Notes under the pieces: model-generated
Database searches by the model: none
What the model saw: only the letters and a program-made list of their open reading frames with translations
What the model was told of the DNA's origin: nothing
In this document: positions 45,298 to 54,166 of the stretch, piece after piece
Layout: each line of letters begins with the position of its first letter
Numbering within the stretch: the first letter of the stretch is position 1
From: an uncultured Pseudomonas sp.
GTDB taxonomy: Bacteria; Pseudomonadota; Gammaproteobacteria; Pseudomonadales; Pseudomonadaceae
Length of the DNA: 64,000 bases
Reading direction: 5' to 3'
Assembly: GCF_943846705.1 (NCBI RefSeq)
Contig: NZ_OX044366.1
Coordinates: 124,001 to 188,000, forward strand
Translations under genes and position numbers: made by a program

Positions 45298-46239
45298 GTG
45301 TCCAAGATGATGGTCTTTACGGGGAACGCTAACCCCGATCTGGCGCGACGTATCGTACGTCAGCTGCACATTCCCCTCGGTGATGCTTCTGTCGGTAAGT
45401 TTTCCGACGGCGAGATCATGATTGAAATCAATGAAAATGTTCGTGGTAAAGACGTTTTCCTGATTCAACCGACGTGCGCGCCAACCAATGACAACCTGAT
45501 GGAACTGGTAGTGATGGCTGATGCCTTCCGCCGCTCCTCAGCCACCCGAATTACTGCAGTTATCCCCTACTTTGGCTATGCCCGCCAGGATCGCCGTCCG
45601 CGCTCCGCTCGTGTGGCTATCAGTGCCAAAGTTGTGGCCGACATGCTCACCGTAGTAGGTATCGACCGGGTTCTTACCGTCGACCTGCACGCGGATCAGA
45701 TCCAAGGCTTCTTCGATATCCCGGTAGATAACATCTACGGCTCCCCCGTACTGGTGGACGATATAGAAGACCAGCGCTTCGAAAACATGATGATCGTTTC
45801 CCCAGACATTGGCGGCGTCGTGCGTGCACGTGCCGTGGCCAAATCCCTGGGTGTTGATTTGGCGATCATCGACAAGCGTCGTGAAAAAGCCAACCACTCC
45901 GAAGTGATGCACATTATCGGTGATGTTGAAGGCCGTACCTGCATCCTCGTCGATGACATGGTGGATACCGCCGGCACCCTGTGCCACGCGGCCAAAGCGC
46001 TGAAAGAACATGGCGCTTCCAAAGTCTTTGCCTACGCCACACACGCTGTACTGTCTGGCCGTGCCATCGAAAACATCGAAAAATCTGTACTCGACGAGCT
46101 GGTGGTGACTAACACCATCCCGCTGTCCGCCGCAGCGCAATCCTGTTCGCGTATTCGCCAACTGGATATCGCCCCGGTAGTCGCTGAAGCGGTACGCCGC
46201 ATCAGTAATGAAGAATCGATCAGCGCGATGTTCCGCTAA
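45298..46239 (+). CDS. prs: Ribose-phosphate pyrophosphokinase
   Basis: 313 aa from a GTG start (VSKMMVFTGNANPDLARRI), the usual Pseudomonas start; the same frame stays open upstream through both tRNA genes, which is coincidental. Motifs: FSDGEIMIEINENVRG, TVDLHADQIQGFFDIP, PRPP loop CILVDDMVDTAGTL. Makes PRPP, the substrate of Hpt and Upp encoded elsewhere in the window. May be co-transcribed with the tRNA-Gln genes. Confidence 0.96.
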   Translation: MSKMMVFTGNANPDLARRIVRQLHIPLGDASVGKFSDGEIMIEINENVRGKDVFLIQPTCAPTNDNLMELVVMADAFRRSSATRITAVIPYFGYARQDRRPRSARVAISAKVVADMLTVVGIDRVLTVDLHADQIQGFFDIPVDNIYGSPVLVDDIEDQRFENMMIVSPDIGGVVRARAVAKSLGVDLAIIDKRREKANHSEVMHIIGDVEGRTCILVDDMVDTAGTLCHAAKALKEHGASKVFAYATHAVLSGRAIENIEKSVLDELVVTNTIPLSAAAQSCSRIRQLDIAPVVAEAVRRISNEESISAMFR

Positions 46240-46290
46240 CCCGGAATACGCCCTGAGCGCACACGCCCTGCCCTGACGGCATGGCCTTTC

Positions 46291-46337
46291 AACCAACCGT
46301 CCCGTCGCTGGTCGCAAGCGTAACGGACGGTTTGGTT
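46291..46337 (+). promoter_or_regulatory. Hairpin in the prs-rplY gap
   Basis: AACCAACCGTCC (46291-46302) pairs with 46325-46337 with one bulged base, followed by ATTTT and then the GGAGAA ribosome site of rplY. Could be the prs terminator or a structured rplY leader. Confidence 0.55.
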
Positions 46338-46353
46338 ATTTTGGAGAAATGAA

Positions 46354-46986
46354 ATGACTGCTGAATTTACCCTGAATGCTGAAGCGCGTTCCGACCTGGG
46401 GAAAGGTGCGAGCCGCCGCCTGCGTCGTAACGTTGCCATGGTTCCAGCCGTAATCTACGGTGGCGACAAAGCCCCGCAATCGATCAGCCTGCTGGCCAAA
46501 GATTTCGCCAAGCTGCTGGAAAACGATGCTGCCTACAGCCACGTGCTGAGCCTGAACGTTGCCGGCACCAACGAAAGCGTACTGATCAAAGCCCTGCAGC
46601 GCCACCCAGCCAAAGGCTTCGTGCTGCACGCTGACTTCATTCGCGTTGTCGCTGGCCAGAAACTGACCGCCCTCGTACCCCTGCACTTCCTCAACGAGGA
46701 AACCGCAGTTGGCGTGAAGCAGCAAGGCGGCGAAGTTTCCCACGTTCTGTCTGAAGTAGAAGTGTCCTGCCTGCCGAAAGACCTGCCAGAATTCATCGAA
46801 GTCGACATGACTGCCGTTGAAGTTGGTCAGATCATTCACTTGGCCGACCTGAAGCTGCCGAAAGGCGTTGAGCTGGTTGCTCTGGCTCACGGTAACGACC
46901 TGGCCGTGGCTAACATCCACGCACCGCGCGTTGTTAAAGAAGACGAAAGCGAAAGCAAAGACGAAGGTGAAAGCGCTGCCGAGTAA
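46354..46986 (+). CDS. rplY: 50S ribosomal protein L25 (CTC/TL5 type)
   Basis: 210 aa, the long form with an N-terminal 5S-rRNA-binding L25 domain (ARSDLGKGASRRLRRN) and a C-terminal TL5 domain, ending in an acidic Lys/Glu/Ser tail. Good SD GGAGAA. Gene order prs - rplY - pth - ychF is conserved in gammaproteobacteria. Confidence 0.96.
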   Translation: MTAEFTLNAEARSDLGKGASRRLRRNVAMVPAVIYGGDKAPQSISLLAKDFAKLLENDAAYSHVLSLNVAGTNESVLIKALQRHPAKGFVLHADFIRVVAGQKLTALVPLHFLNEETAVGVKQQGGEVSHVLSEVEVSCLPKDLPEFIEVDMTAVEVGQIIHLADLKLPKGVELVALAHGNDLAVANIHAPRVVKEDESESKDEGESAAE

Positions 46987-47005
46987 TCGTGCACCGCTGG
47001 AAGAC

Positions 47006-47030
47006 AGCCCAGCCATTGGCTGGGCTTTTT
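47006..47030 (+). terminator. Terminator between rplY and pth
   Basis: Stem AGCCCAGCC with GGCTGGGCT, three-base loop, T5 tail (47026-47030), 20 bp after the rplY stop. The pth ATG follows 19 bp later, so pth may depend on partial read-through or its own promoter. Confidence 0.8.
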
Positions 47031-47049
47031 CACATAAAGGGCTCCTGAC

Positions 47050-47640
47050 ATGACTGCCGTACAACTGATCGTTGGCCTGGGTAACCCTGGCCCTGAATAC
47101 GACCAGACCCGGCATAATGCGGGGGCCCTTTTTGTTGAGCGCCTGGCCGACAGCCAGCGCATCAATCTAAGCGTCGACAAAAAGTATTTTGGCCTAGTTG
47201 GCAAATTCAGCCATCAAGGCCGCGATGTTCGCCTGCTGATCCCCACCACCTTTATGAACCGCAGCGGCCAAGCCGTAGCGGCACTGGCGAATTTCTTCCG
47301 CATCCCGCCGGAAGCCATTCTGGTGGCTCACGACGAACTCGACATGCCCCCCGGCGTCGCCAAACTCAAACAGGGTGGCGGGCACGGCGGACATAACGGG
47401 CTACGCGACATCATCGCTCAGCTCGGCAATCAGAATAACTTTTACCGCCTGCGGCTTGGCATTGGCCATCCCGGGCACAGCAGCATGGTCTCCAACTTCG
47501 TCCTCGGCCGCGCACCACGCAGCGAACAGGAACTGCTGGATACCAGCATTGACTTTGCCCTTGGCAGCCTGCCGGAAATACTCGCAGGCGACTGGAGCAA
47601 GGCCATGCACAAGCTGCACAGCCAGAAAGCCTCCTCTTAA
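47050..47640 (+). CDS. pth: Peptidyl-tRNA hydrolase
   Basis: 196 aa, start MTAVQLIVGLGNPGPEYDQT; catalytic His in TRHNAGALFVERLA; NRSGQAVAAL, DELDMPPGVAKLKQGGGHGG follow. Recycles peptidyl-tRNA released from ribosomes. Confidence 0.97.
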   Translation: MTAVQLIVGLGNPGPEYDQTRHNAGALFVERLADSQRINLSVDKKYFGLVGKFSHQGRDVRLLIPTTFMNRSGQAVAALANFFRIPPEAILVAHDELDMPPGVAKLKQGGGHGGHNGLRDIIAQLGNQNNFYRLRLGIGHPGHSSMVSNFVLGRAPRSEQELLDTSIDFALGSLPEILAGDWSKAMHKLHSQKASS

Positions 47641-47672
47641 CTCTTTACCGCCATTCGCGCGAGGGACACATC

Positions 47673-48773
47673 ATGGGATTTAACTGCGGCATCGTCGGCC
47701 TGCCCAACGTCGGCAAGTCCACCCTGTTCAACGCCCTCACCAAGTCAGGGATCGCGGCAGAGAACTTTCCGTTCTGCACCATCGAGCCGAACAGCGGCAT
47801 CGTGCCGATGCCCGATCCACGCCTCGCCGCGTTGGCAGCCATCGTCAACCCCAAGCGCATCCTGCCAACCACCATGGAATTCGTCGACATCGCCGGCCTG
47901 GTGGAGGGTGCATCAAAGGGTGAAGGCCTGGGCAACAAGTTCCTCGCCAACATTCGCGAAACAGATGCCATCGCCCACGTGGTGCGCTGCTTTCAGGACG
48001 ACAACGTGATTCACGTTGCCAACAGCGTCGACCCCAAGCGCGACATCGAGATCATTGACCTCGAACTGATCTTCGCCGACCTCGACAGCTGCGAAAAGCA
48101 ACTGCAAAAGACCACCCGCAACGCCAAGGGCGGCGACAAAGAAGCCGTCGCGCAAAAAGCCCTGCTGGAAAAACTCATCCCCCACTTCAGCGAAGGCAAG
48201 CCAGCACGCACGCTGATGAAGACCCTGGGCGATGACGAGAAGCAACTGGTACGCGGTTTCCATCTGCTCACCAGCAAGCCGGTGATGTACATCGCCAACG
48301 TCGCCGAAGACGGCTTTGAGAACAACCCACTGCTCGACATCGTCCAAGCTATTGCCGACGCTGAAGGCGCACCCGTGGTACCGGTGTGCAACAAGATCGA
48401 AGCAGAAATCGCCGAACTCGACGACGGCGAAGAAAAGGACATGTTCCTCGAAGCCCTGGGCCTGGAAGAGCCCGGCCTGAACCGGGTCATCCGCGCGGGC
48501 TACGAGCTGCTCAACCTGCAAACCTACTTCACCGCCGGCGTTGAAGAAGTCCGCGCCTGGACCGTAAAAGTAGGCGCCACCGCCCCTCAGGCCGCTGGCG
48601 TCATCCACACCGACTTCGAAAAAGGCTTTATCCGCGCCGAAGTCATCGCCTATAACGACTTCATTCAATACAAAGGTGAAGCCGGCACCAAGGAAGCAGG
48701 CAAGTGGCGCCTGGAAGGCAAGGAATACATCGTCAAAGACGGCGACGTCATGCACTTCCGCTTTAACGTCTAA
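47673..48773 (+). CDS. ychF: Redox-regulated ATPase/GTPase YchF
   Basis: 366 aa. P-loop GLPNVGKSTLFNAL at residues 9-22, DIAGLVEGASKGEGLGNKFL (G3 region), C-terminal TGS domain ending VMHFRFNV. OBG-family NTPase that prefers ATP and acts at the ribosome and in oxidative stress. 32 bp after pth; followed by a terminator. Confidence 0.97.
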   Translation: MGFNCGIVGLPNVGKSTLFNALTKSGIAAENFPFCTIEPNSGIVPMPDPRLAALAAIVNPKRILPTTMEFVDIAGLVEGASKGEGLGNKFLANIRETDAIAHVVRCFQDDNVIHVANSVDPKRDIEIIDLELIFADLDSCEKQLQKTTRNAKGGDKEAVAQKALLEKLIPHFSEGKPARTLMKTLGDDEKQLVRGFHLLTSKPVMYIANVAEDGFENNPLLDIVQAIADAEGAPVVPVCNKIEAEIAELDDGEEKDMFLEALGLEEPGLNRVIRAGYELLNLQTYFTAGVEEVRAWTVKVGATAPQAAGVIHTDFEKGFIRAEVIAYNDFIQYKGEAGTKEAGKWRLEGKEYIVKDGDVMHFRFNV

Positions 48774-48810
48774 GCGAGAATGGATCTAAACAGACCCTAG
48801 CGAACATAAG

Positions 48811-48845
48811 CCCCTTGAGGAGAGACACCTCAAGGGGTTTTATTT
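48811..48845 (+). terminator. Terminator of ychF
   Basis: 10-bp stem CCCCTTGAGG (48811-48820) with CCTCAAGGGG (48828-48837), then a T-rich tail (TTTTATTTTT). Confidence 0.9.
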
Positions 48846-48863
48846 TTCCGCACGTTTAACCCC

Positions 48864-49110
48864 GTGACGCCACAGGCATCACAATTTGAGTCACTGACCT
48901 GGGCGCGATATCGGCAGGCTTGCTTACAAGAAGCCTCACCACATACCGTCAACCATGAGCAGCGCTACCTGTCAGCGGTATTTTCTGAGCTGATCCGTCT
49001 GGGTGCCTGGAGTGTTGTAAATCCTTTGGCCAAGATCCGTCAGATCAAGACAGACCAGACCGAACTAACTTTTCTTCCCCCTAGAGCAGATCAATCAGCT
49101 GCTCGATGTA
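48864..49110 (+). pseudogene. Fragment of a phage-type tyrosine integrase (P2-like N-terminal part)
   Basis: The frame from 48864 encodes a core-binding domain with SPHTVNHEQRYLSAVFSELI and NPLAKIRQIKTDQTELTFL. In the run of Cs near 49077 the match moves to another frame (LEQINQLLDVLD) and then ends at about 49110, exactly where the opposite-strand integrase remnant ends. No catalytic domain remains. The real start may be further upstream of 48864, beyond the ychF terminator. Confidence 0.7.
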
Positions 49111-50243
49111 CTGGACTTTGTTGTAGATACCGCGCACGCCGGGAGCCTTGTGGCTCAACTGGGCTTCGATATGGTCAGCAGTAAATCCATGTTCGTTAAG
49201 TATGGTGCTGGCGATATGACGGAAGCCGTGGCCGGTCTGCCTGCCCTCATAACCGAGGCGGCGCAGGGCCATTAAAAACACGGTGTCGCTGTGTGGCTTA
49301 GTGCGATCACTGCGACCAGAGAACAGCAGGGCATAGGCTCCAGTGATCGGGCGCAGCTCTTCCAGTAGGGCAATGGCCTGCCTACATAACGGCACCAGAT
49401 GTTCGCGGCCCCTCTTGCGGCCTTTGCGTTCTACCGGGATCGTCCACAGCTTCTTGGCAAAGTCGAACTCTGACCATTCGGCTCCCTTAACTCGCTGGGG
49501 CGCACGGCCAACAGGGTCAGCAGGCGCAAACCAATATGTACGTCCGTGGCGTGAGGGTATGACCGGATTGCTCGCAGTAAGGCGGGCAGCTCATCAGCGG
49601 ACACATGAGCGTAGTTCTCGGCCTTACCTGCTGACAGGAACTTATGCACACCGTCCAATGGGTTGTTTATGGCGCGGCCTGTCACGCGAGCCAGGCCGTA
49701 CACGTCTTTACAGTAAACCCGCACCCGACTCATCTACTCAAGAATGCCTTGCTGCTCCACGCCGCGCAGCAGCTCCACCCACTCCATAGACAATATGCCG
49801 GTGTAGGGACGCTTGCCGAAGGTGGGGAACACATGACGTTCAAGCGCACCTATTACCCGCCTGGCAGTGCCTGGTCCCAGTTGTTGAGGCGAGAGGCGTA
49901 CCACTCCCGCGCTAAGTGCTCAAAGGTGTTGTCGGCTGCCGCCTGTTCTTCTGCCTTGCGCGCCTGCTTACTGGCGAGCGCCCCCCCCTGAGGCGTCGGC
50001 GCGTAATTCGGCTGCCTTCTGCCTGGCCAGTGAGCCGCCCACTTCGGGGTACCCACCCAAGCCAAGCCATGACCACTTGCCGCCTGGCTTCTTGTAGCGG
50101 AATTGTCATGACTTTTGGCCGTCTGGCTTGACTCGAGAGTACAGGCCCGCGCCGTCTAGCTCGCGCTATTCCTTGGCGTCAGGCTCCAGGCCCGCAAGGG
50201 CTGTGTCTGATAAGGGGCGGCGTTTGATCTCTGAACGCTTCAT
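49081..50243 (-). pseudogene. Decayed P4-type integrase next to tRNA-Met
   Basis: Starts MKRSEIKRRPLSDTALAGLE at 50243. Read in pieces it gives a nearly complete P4-family integrase: N-terminal DUF4102-like part (LYSRVKPDGQKS), core domain, and catalytic C-terminus with HGFRHIASTILNE and LSHKAPGVRGIYN. Damage: in-frame stops at codons 26 (50166-50168) and 46 (50106-50108), a frameshift in a run of eight Cs (49981-49988), another near 49870-49880, a stop at 49734-49736, and one near 49490. Its end (QYIEQLIDLL) departs from the family where the other integrase fragment begins. Dead remnant of an element once integrated at tRNA-Met. Confidence 0.88.
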
Positions 50244-50411
50244 TTTTGTGTATGCCCTCAGTTCAACTTTTGTTGAAGCATACACAGGGGCATACACGGT
50301 GGGAAGGTATAGGGTTAGACAGAGGTGAACAGCCAGATACAAGAAAGCCCGCACTAGGCGGGCTTCTTGAGGTGTTTCGGAGACTGTCTGAGACAGGTCG
50401 AAACAGGTGTT

Positions 50412-50488
50412 TGGTGGCTACGCAGGGACTTGAACCCCGGACCCCAGCATTATGAATGCTATGCTCTAACCAGCTGAGCTACGTAGCC
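50412..50488 (-). tRNA. tRNA-Met(CAT)
   Basis: 77 nt on the minus strand with encoded CCA (50412-50414). Acceptor GGCTACG/CGTAGCC, anticodon loop TTCATAA. Elongator-type Met by overall sequence; an Ile(CAT) reading with lysidine was not favoured. The 3' end faces the integrase remnant, as in tRNA-targeted islands. In PAO1 a tRNA-Met also follows ychF (from memory). Confidence 0.95.
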
Positions 50489-50499
50489 GAGTGGCGCGC

Positions 50500-50528
50500 A
50501 TTATTCGCGCCTTGGGCATATGTGTCAA
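50500..50528 (-). promoter_or_regulatory. Promoter of tRNA-Met
   Basis: On the minus strand, -35 TTGACA (50523-50528), 17-bp spacer, -10 AATAAT (50500-50505), then a GC-rich discriminator GCGCGCC just before the tRNA, which is typical of stringently controlled stable-RNA promoters. Confidence 0.8.
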
Positions 50529-50931
50529 CCCTTCTGTGAATAAATTTTCTGCGTCTGATCAAGCGCTTACACGCTAGGCGAAACGTTCAGCGCTGAGCGC
50601 CTGCTGTTCAGGCAGCGCCACATATCACCCCTACCCCGCGCCCTGCGCCCCAGCCAATGTCGATTTTTCAGTAGTGAGCACGATCTTGTGGCCTCAGGTC
50701 CCGCGATCGATAAAAAGCGCTATTACTGCAATCCCGCTCATTGCGGCCTAGACCTGCAATTTTGCCTATGCCAATTCGCGCACCACGGGCAATGCTGCAG
50801 GCTGCCTCATGACCGCGAGCCCCAACTGGAAAGGTGAAATCCGGCGGCTATCACGCAAGTGATTCGATCCGAGACGGACTTCAACATGGCGCTTTCCGCA
50901 TGCAGCTGTTCAGCCCGGCCAACCGCGACAA
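50529..50931. other. Gap without recognisable genes
   Basis: About 400 bp between the tRNA-Met promoter and the DMT gene. No frame looks coding on either strand and no repeat or RNA gene was recognised. Confidence 0.4.
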
Positions 50932-51837
50932 CTACCCCTTCAGCGAGCGCTGCGTACCGAGCAGCAATCCGCTAAAGATCAGCGCCGCGCCAAACCAGTG
51001 ATAACCCTGCAGCCCCTCCCCTAGCAGCAACCAACCCAGAACGGCGGTAAATACCGGCATCAGGTAGTTGGAGAGCGCCGCTTTGGCTGCACCGAGCACG
51101 CGGATAGCGTGATTCCACGCGAGGTAAGCAAGCAGTGAGGCGAAGATCGCGGTGTAGCTGATGGCGGTGAGATTACCTAGGGTCAGGCTGAAGTGCGCGC
51201 CTTGCGCCAGTTCATACAGATAGAACGGCAGGATCAGCGGTACACCCAGCAGTATCAACACACCGAGCAGCGCCAGCGGCGGGATCGGCTGCAAATGCGC
51301 GGCCCAGCGCCTAAGCAGCAATGAGTAGAGCGCCCAGTCGGCCACTGCCAGCAGCATGATCAGATCGCCCGTATTGAATGCCAGGCCGCTAAGGCTAGCC
51401 CAGCTGCCTTTGCTGATCAGCACCAGCAAACCGCACGCGGCCACGGCCATGCCCCACCAGGCACGGCGCCGAGGCCACTCACCGAGCAGCAGCCCCGCGC
51501 CAATAAAGGTCATCAGCGGCAGGCAGGTACTAACCAGGGTGATATTGATCGCTGCAGTGGTTTGCGCAGACACATACAACAGACTGTTGTAGCCCGCGAT
51601 GCCGACACCCGCCAACACCAGCAAGCGCCAGCCAGCTGCCCGCAACTCAGCACGATGCTGCCACAACGGCCTGGCTACAAAGGGCAGTAGCAGCGCCAGC
51701 GCCAGGCTCCAGCGCCAGAACGACAAGGCAAGTGGTGGGATCTCGCCGGCAAAAGCTCGCGCCACCAAGGCATTGCCAGACCAACAAAGCGTTGCCAGCA
51801 GCAGACCAGTAATCGCATAACGCGTGGAGGATTGCAT
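50932..51837 (-). CDS. EamA-family (DMT) permease
   Basis: 301 aa with ten membrane helices in two EamA repeats (first about 8-140, second about 155-295), start MQSSTRYAITGLLLATLCWS. RhaT/YdcZ-type drug/metabolite exporter; substrate unknown. It starts 3 bp after the carbonic-anhydrase remnant. Confidence 0.92.
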   Translation of the reverse strand: MQSSTRYAITGLLLATLCWSGNALVARAFAGEIPPLALSFWRWSLALALLLPFVARPLWQHRAELRAAGWRLLVLAGVGIAGYNSLLYVSAQTTAAINITLVSTCLPLMTFIGAGLLLGEWPRRRAWWGMAVAACGLLVLISKGSWASLSGLAFNTGDLIMLLAVADWALYSLLLRRWAAHLQPIPPLALLGVLILLGVPLILPFYLYELAQGAHFSLTLGNLTAISYTAIFASLLAYLAWNHAIRVLGAAKAALSNYLMPVFTAVLGWLLLGEGLQGYHWFGAALIFSGLLLGTQRSLKG

Positions 51838-51840
51838 GCC

Positions 51841-52095
51841 TCAGCTCTGCCCGAGCAGGCGTAGGCGGTATTGCGACGGCAATTGCTCCATACCGCTGAC
51901 CGCCATATTAAGGCTCTTCCAGCGGCCATCCTTGATGCCGTAGATGTAGCCATGCAGCGACAGCGACTGACCGCGGCGCCAAGCATTTTGCACAATGCCG
52001 GTGTGGCTGACGTTAGCCACTTGCTGGATCACGTTGAGCTCACAAAGGCGATCGAGCCGCTCTTCCTCGCTGGGCAGGTGCTGTAAATCGATCAT
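51841..52095 (-). pseudogene. C-terminal remnant of a beta-carbonic anhydrase
   Basis: 84 codons from MIDLQHLPSEEERLDRLCEL. The part ELNVIQQVANVSHTGIVQNAW, split as ELNVIQQVANVSH then TGIVQNAW, with LHGYIYGIKDGRWKSL, matches the C-terminal third of beta-carbonic anhydrases such as PAO1 PA4676, which occupies the same place. The N-terminal two thirds, with the Zn ligands (Cys-x-Asp and His-x2-Cys), are absent upstream in any frame. It cannot be an active carbonic anhydrase. Confidence 0.8.
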
Positions 52096-52812
52096 GGTTC
52101 ATTCCCGAGTTCGTCGATGGGCACCATAGGAGCGCCACGGGCTTTTGACAAGCCGGTGCGCCCCGCTGCCACAGCAGGTTTGCTCAGGTTCGGCGACGCC
52201 ACAACTGCCTGATAACGTCAACAGCACTTGGCTCACGCCACCCGAACCGCACCCGAGCAGCAGGCCCACCGCGCCTACTAAGCGCACTAAAAACGGCCGA
52301 TTAATTTGGAGGAAAACGGCTACTTAGTGCATAGTGCCGGGCTGTCAGAGGCAGTTAAGATGGCACAAGGCCAGACGACCAAAGCCTGCGGAGCATGCGG
52401 GTTGTGCCCATACCGATGGCTGATATTGGATCAGCCGACTGTCGGTATTTCTGGATATAGAGGGCGACCTTTAGGTTAGCGCTCAAAATGTAGCAATACG
52501 TACATTCAAGGGGCCTGCGAACGCGCTTGGGGGCTGATAACCAGAGTGTTTCGCGCGCCCCGCTGCTCGCCTGGTCTAATCCGTGGGTCATTCCTCGGCA
52601 TCTGACTCTCCTGCGTATGCAGGGGGTAGCGCTAAAACGGGGATATATCCACCCACGTCGATTACATGGGCGAGGCTTATGGGAAGTGTTGCTCTGCATG
52701 TGGAACAGGGCGCACTGGGCTTGGGCAAATTAGCCGTAACTCAGGGCTTACCTAAAAATTAAAACGTAATTCATGCCTCGAAAATATGGTTACGCACCTA
52801 AGGAGTAACGTG
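52096..52812. other. 700-bp stretch without a supported gene
   Basis: A 114-codon frame (52355-52699, minus) and smaller ones exist but show no domain, codon bias or ribosome site. The base composition is lower in GC than the flanks. Probably debris of the same deletion or insertion that truncated the carbonic anhydrase. Confidence 0.45.
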
Positions 52813-53916
52813 ATGAAACCCGGATTTATTCTTATACCCACCCTATTGATGGGACTGATGGGCTGCGCCAGCCAGAGCCAGCCTGACGCGACCAACAAAG
52901 ATGATGTGTATTTGAACGCATGGACCAAAGAGCGCAAGGCCAAGAACGCACTGATTATTAGACCGGCTTCTGTTGCACAGACTGCAGAGCCTGCTGTGAC
53001 GCCCGAGCCGACTATGGCCGCGGCACCAATGCAGTCCAGCCAAGCAGCCGGCAGCGAGTCAATGATCTCGGCGAACCAGTGCTGGGTTCAGTCCATCGTC
53101 CGCCCCAAGCCGATTCAGCAGCCCATTGATGTTCTGGTGAAAGACGCGGTCAATACGATTGAAGTCTCCCAGGCGCAACTGAGCCAAGACAGCAAGCGCG
53201 TTGTAAGCAAAGAAGGCGTGACCATGTATACCGTGGAGCCGCCAGTCTATGACGCCGTGACTGAGCGCGTTGAAGTGCGCCCGAAAATTGTCCGTAAAGT
53301 GGTGATACCGGCCGTATTCAAAGAGCAAATGGAGACCGTTGAAGTCGAGGCCGCCAGGACTGAACTGGAAGTCTGTAAAGCGGCCGGCGTGCAATTCGCT
53401 CAGACAACTTCCGCGAGAACCTTGTGCGCCCGTTTGATCCCGGCGGTAACCACCACGGTCACGCAAATGAAGCTGGTGAAACCCGAAACCATCCAGGAAA
53501 TCGTCGAGCCTGCTGTTTACAAAGAAGTGACGCGCTGGAAACTGATAACCCCGGCACGTGTGGTTGAAGTGAAAATACCTGATGAGAACATTGATGTTCC
53601 GGTTCAGCTGATTAGCCAGCCAGCCACGCAGGAAGAAAAGCAGCTACCTGCAGAAAGCCAGCAAATGCTCACCACCGTGTATGACGGTGCCCCGCAAATG
53701 GTCACTGTTCGCGCGGTGTGCCAGGACGAGCTAAATCAGCCGATGATTACCTCCCTGCAAAATGCCTTGAATGGCGCTGGGGTTAATCCTGGTCCGGTAG
53801 ATGGCACCCTTGGGCCAAAAACCGTTGCTGCTCTAATGGAGTACCAGCATAAAAACGGCCTTGCTTATGGCGCACTGACCTATGAGAGCCTCGAGCACCT
53901 CAACGTTCAGCCGTAA
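52813..53916 (+). CDS. Lipoprotein with C-terminal peptidoglycan-binding domain
   Basis: 367 aa, start MKPGFILIPTLLMGLMGCAS, chosen for its AGGAG site; lipobox LMGC gives Cys18 as the lipidated residue. A low-complexity Ala/Pro/Glu linker precedes imperfect repeats of about 45 residues built on a P-x-V-[YF]-[KD] core (PPVYDAVTERVEV, PAVFKEQMETVEV, PAVYKEVTRWKL). The last 60 residues (ITSLQNALNGAGVNPGPVDG then LGPKTVAALMEYQ) are a PG_binding_1 domain. It probably anchors the outer membrane to the cell wall; family function unknown. Confidence 0.85.
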   Translation: MKPGFILIPTLLMGLMGCASQSQPDATNKDDVYLNAWTKERKAKNALIIRPASVAQTAEPAVTPEPTMAAAPMQSSQAAGSESMISANQCWVQSIVRPKPIQQPIDVLVKDAVNTIEVSQAQLSQDSKRVVSKEGVTMYTVEPPVYDAVTERVEVRPKIVRKVVIPAVFKEQMETVEVEAARTELEVCKAAGVQFAQTTSARTLCARLIPAVTTTVTQMKLVKPETIQEIVEPAVYKEVTRWKLITPARVVEVKIPDENIDVPVQLISQPATQEEKQLPAESQQMLTTVYDGAPQMVTVRAVCQDELNQPMITSLQNALNGAGVNPGPVDGTLGPKTVAALMEYQHKNGLAYGALTYESLEHLNVQP

Positions 53917-53928
53917 AGCCTGAGTCAT

Positions 53929-53970
53929 ACCTCGGCAGGTGCGCACTTTGCAGAGCGCACCTGCCGAGGT
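53929..53970. repeat. Perfect 16-bp inverted repeat after the lipoprotein gene
   Basis: ACCTCGGCAGGTGCGC (53929-53944) is fully complementary to 53955-53970 around a 10-base loop. No T-run follows. It could be a transcription end without a U tail or an mRNA-stabilising structure. Confidence 0.75.
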
Positions 53971-54166
53971 CAATGCTGGGGCTGTGCACTGGCTTCATCG
54001 ACACCAAGCCCGACCACCTTGTCGGCTCTCCCATCTCAAACAAGCGCTCCAGCCAAAGCTAAATCCCCTGGCTGCTCGACGCGCACCCACCACGCAAGCA
54101 TTCTCTGGCATCAGCCTGTCGGCAGCTGCCCGCCCCCTGATTTCTGGGACTTCGGAGCAGAATAAA

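Noticed and set aside
52355..52699. 114-codon minus-strand frame in the gene-free stretch
   Set aside because: No ribosome site, domain or Pseudomonas-like codon bias; Arg/Cys-rich composition looks like noncoding DNA.
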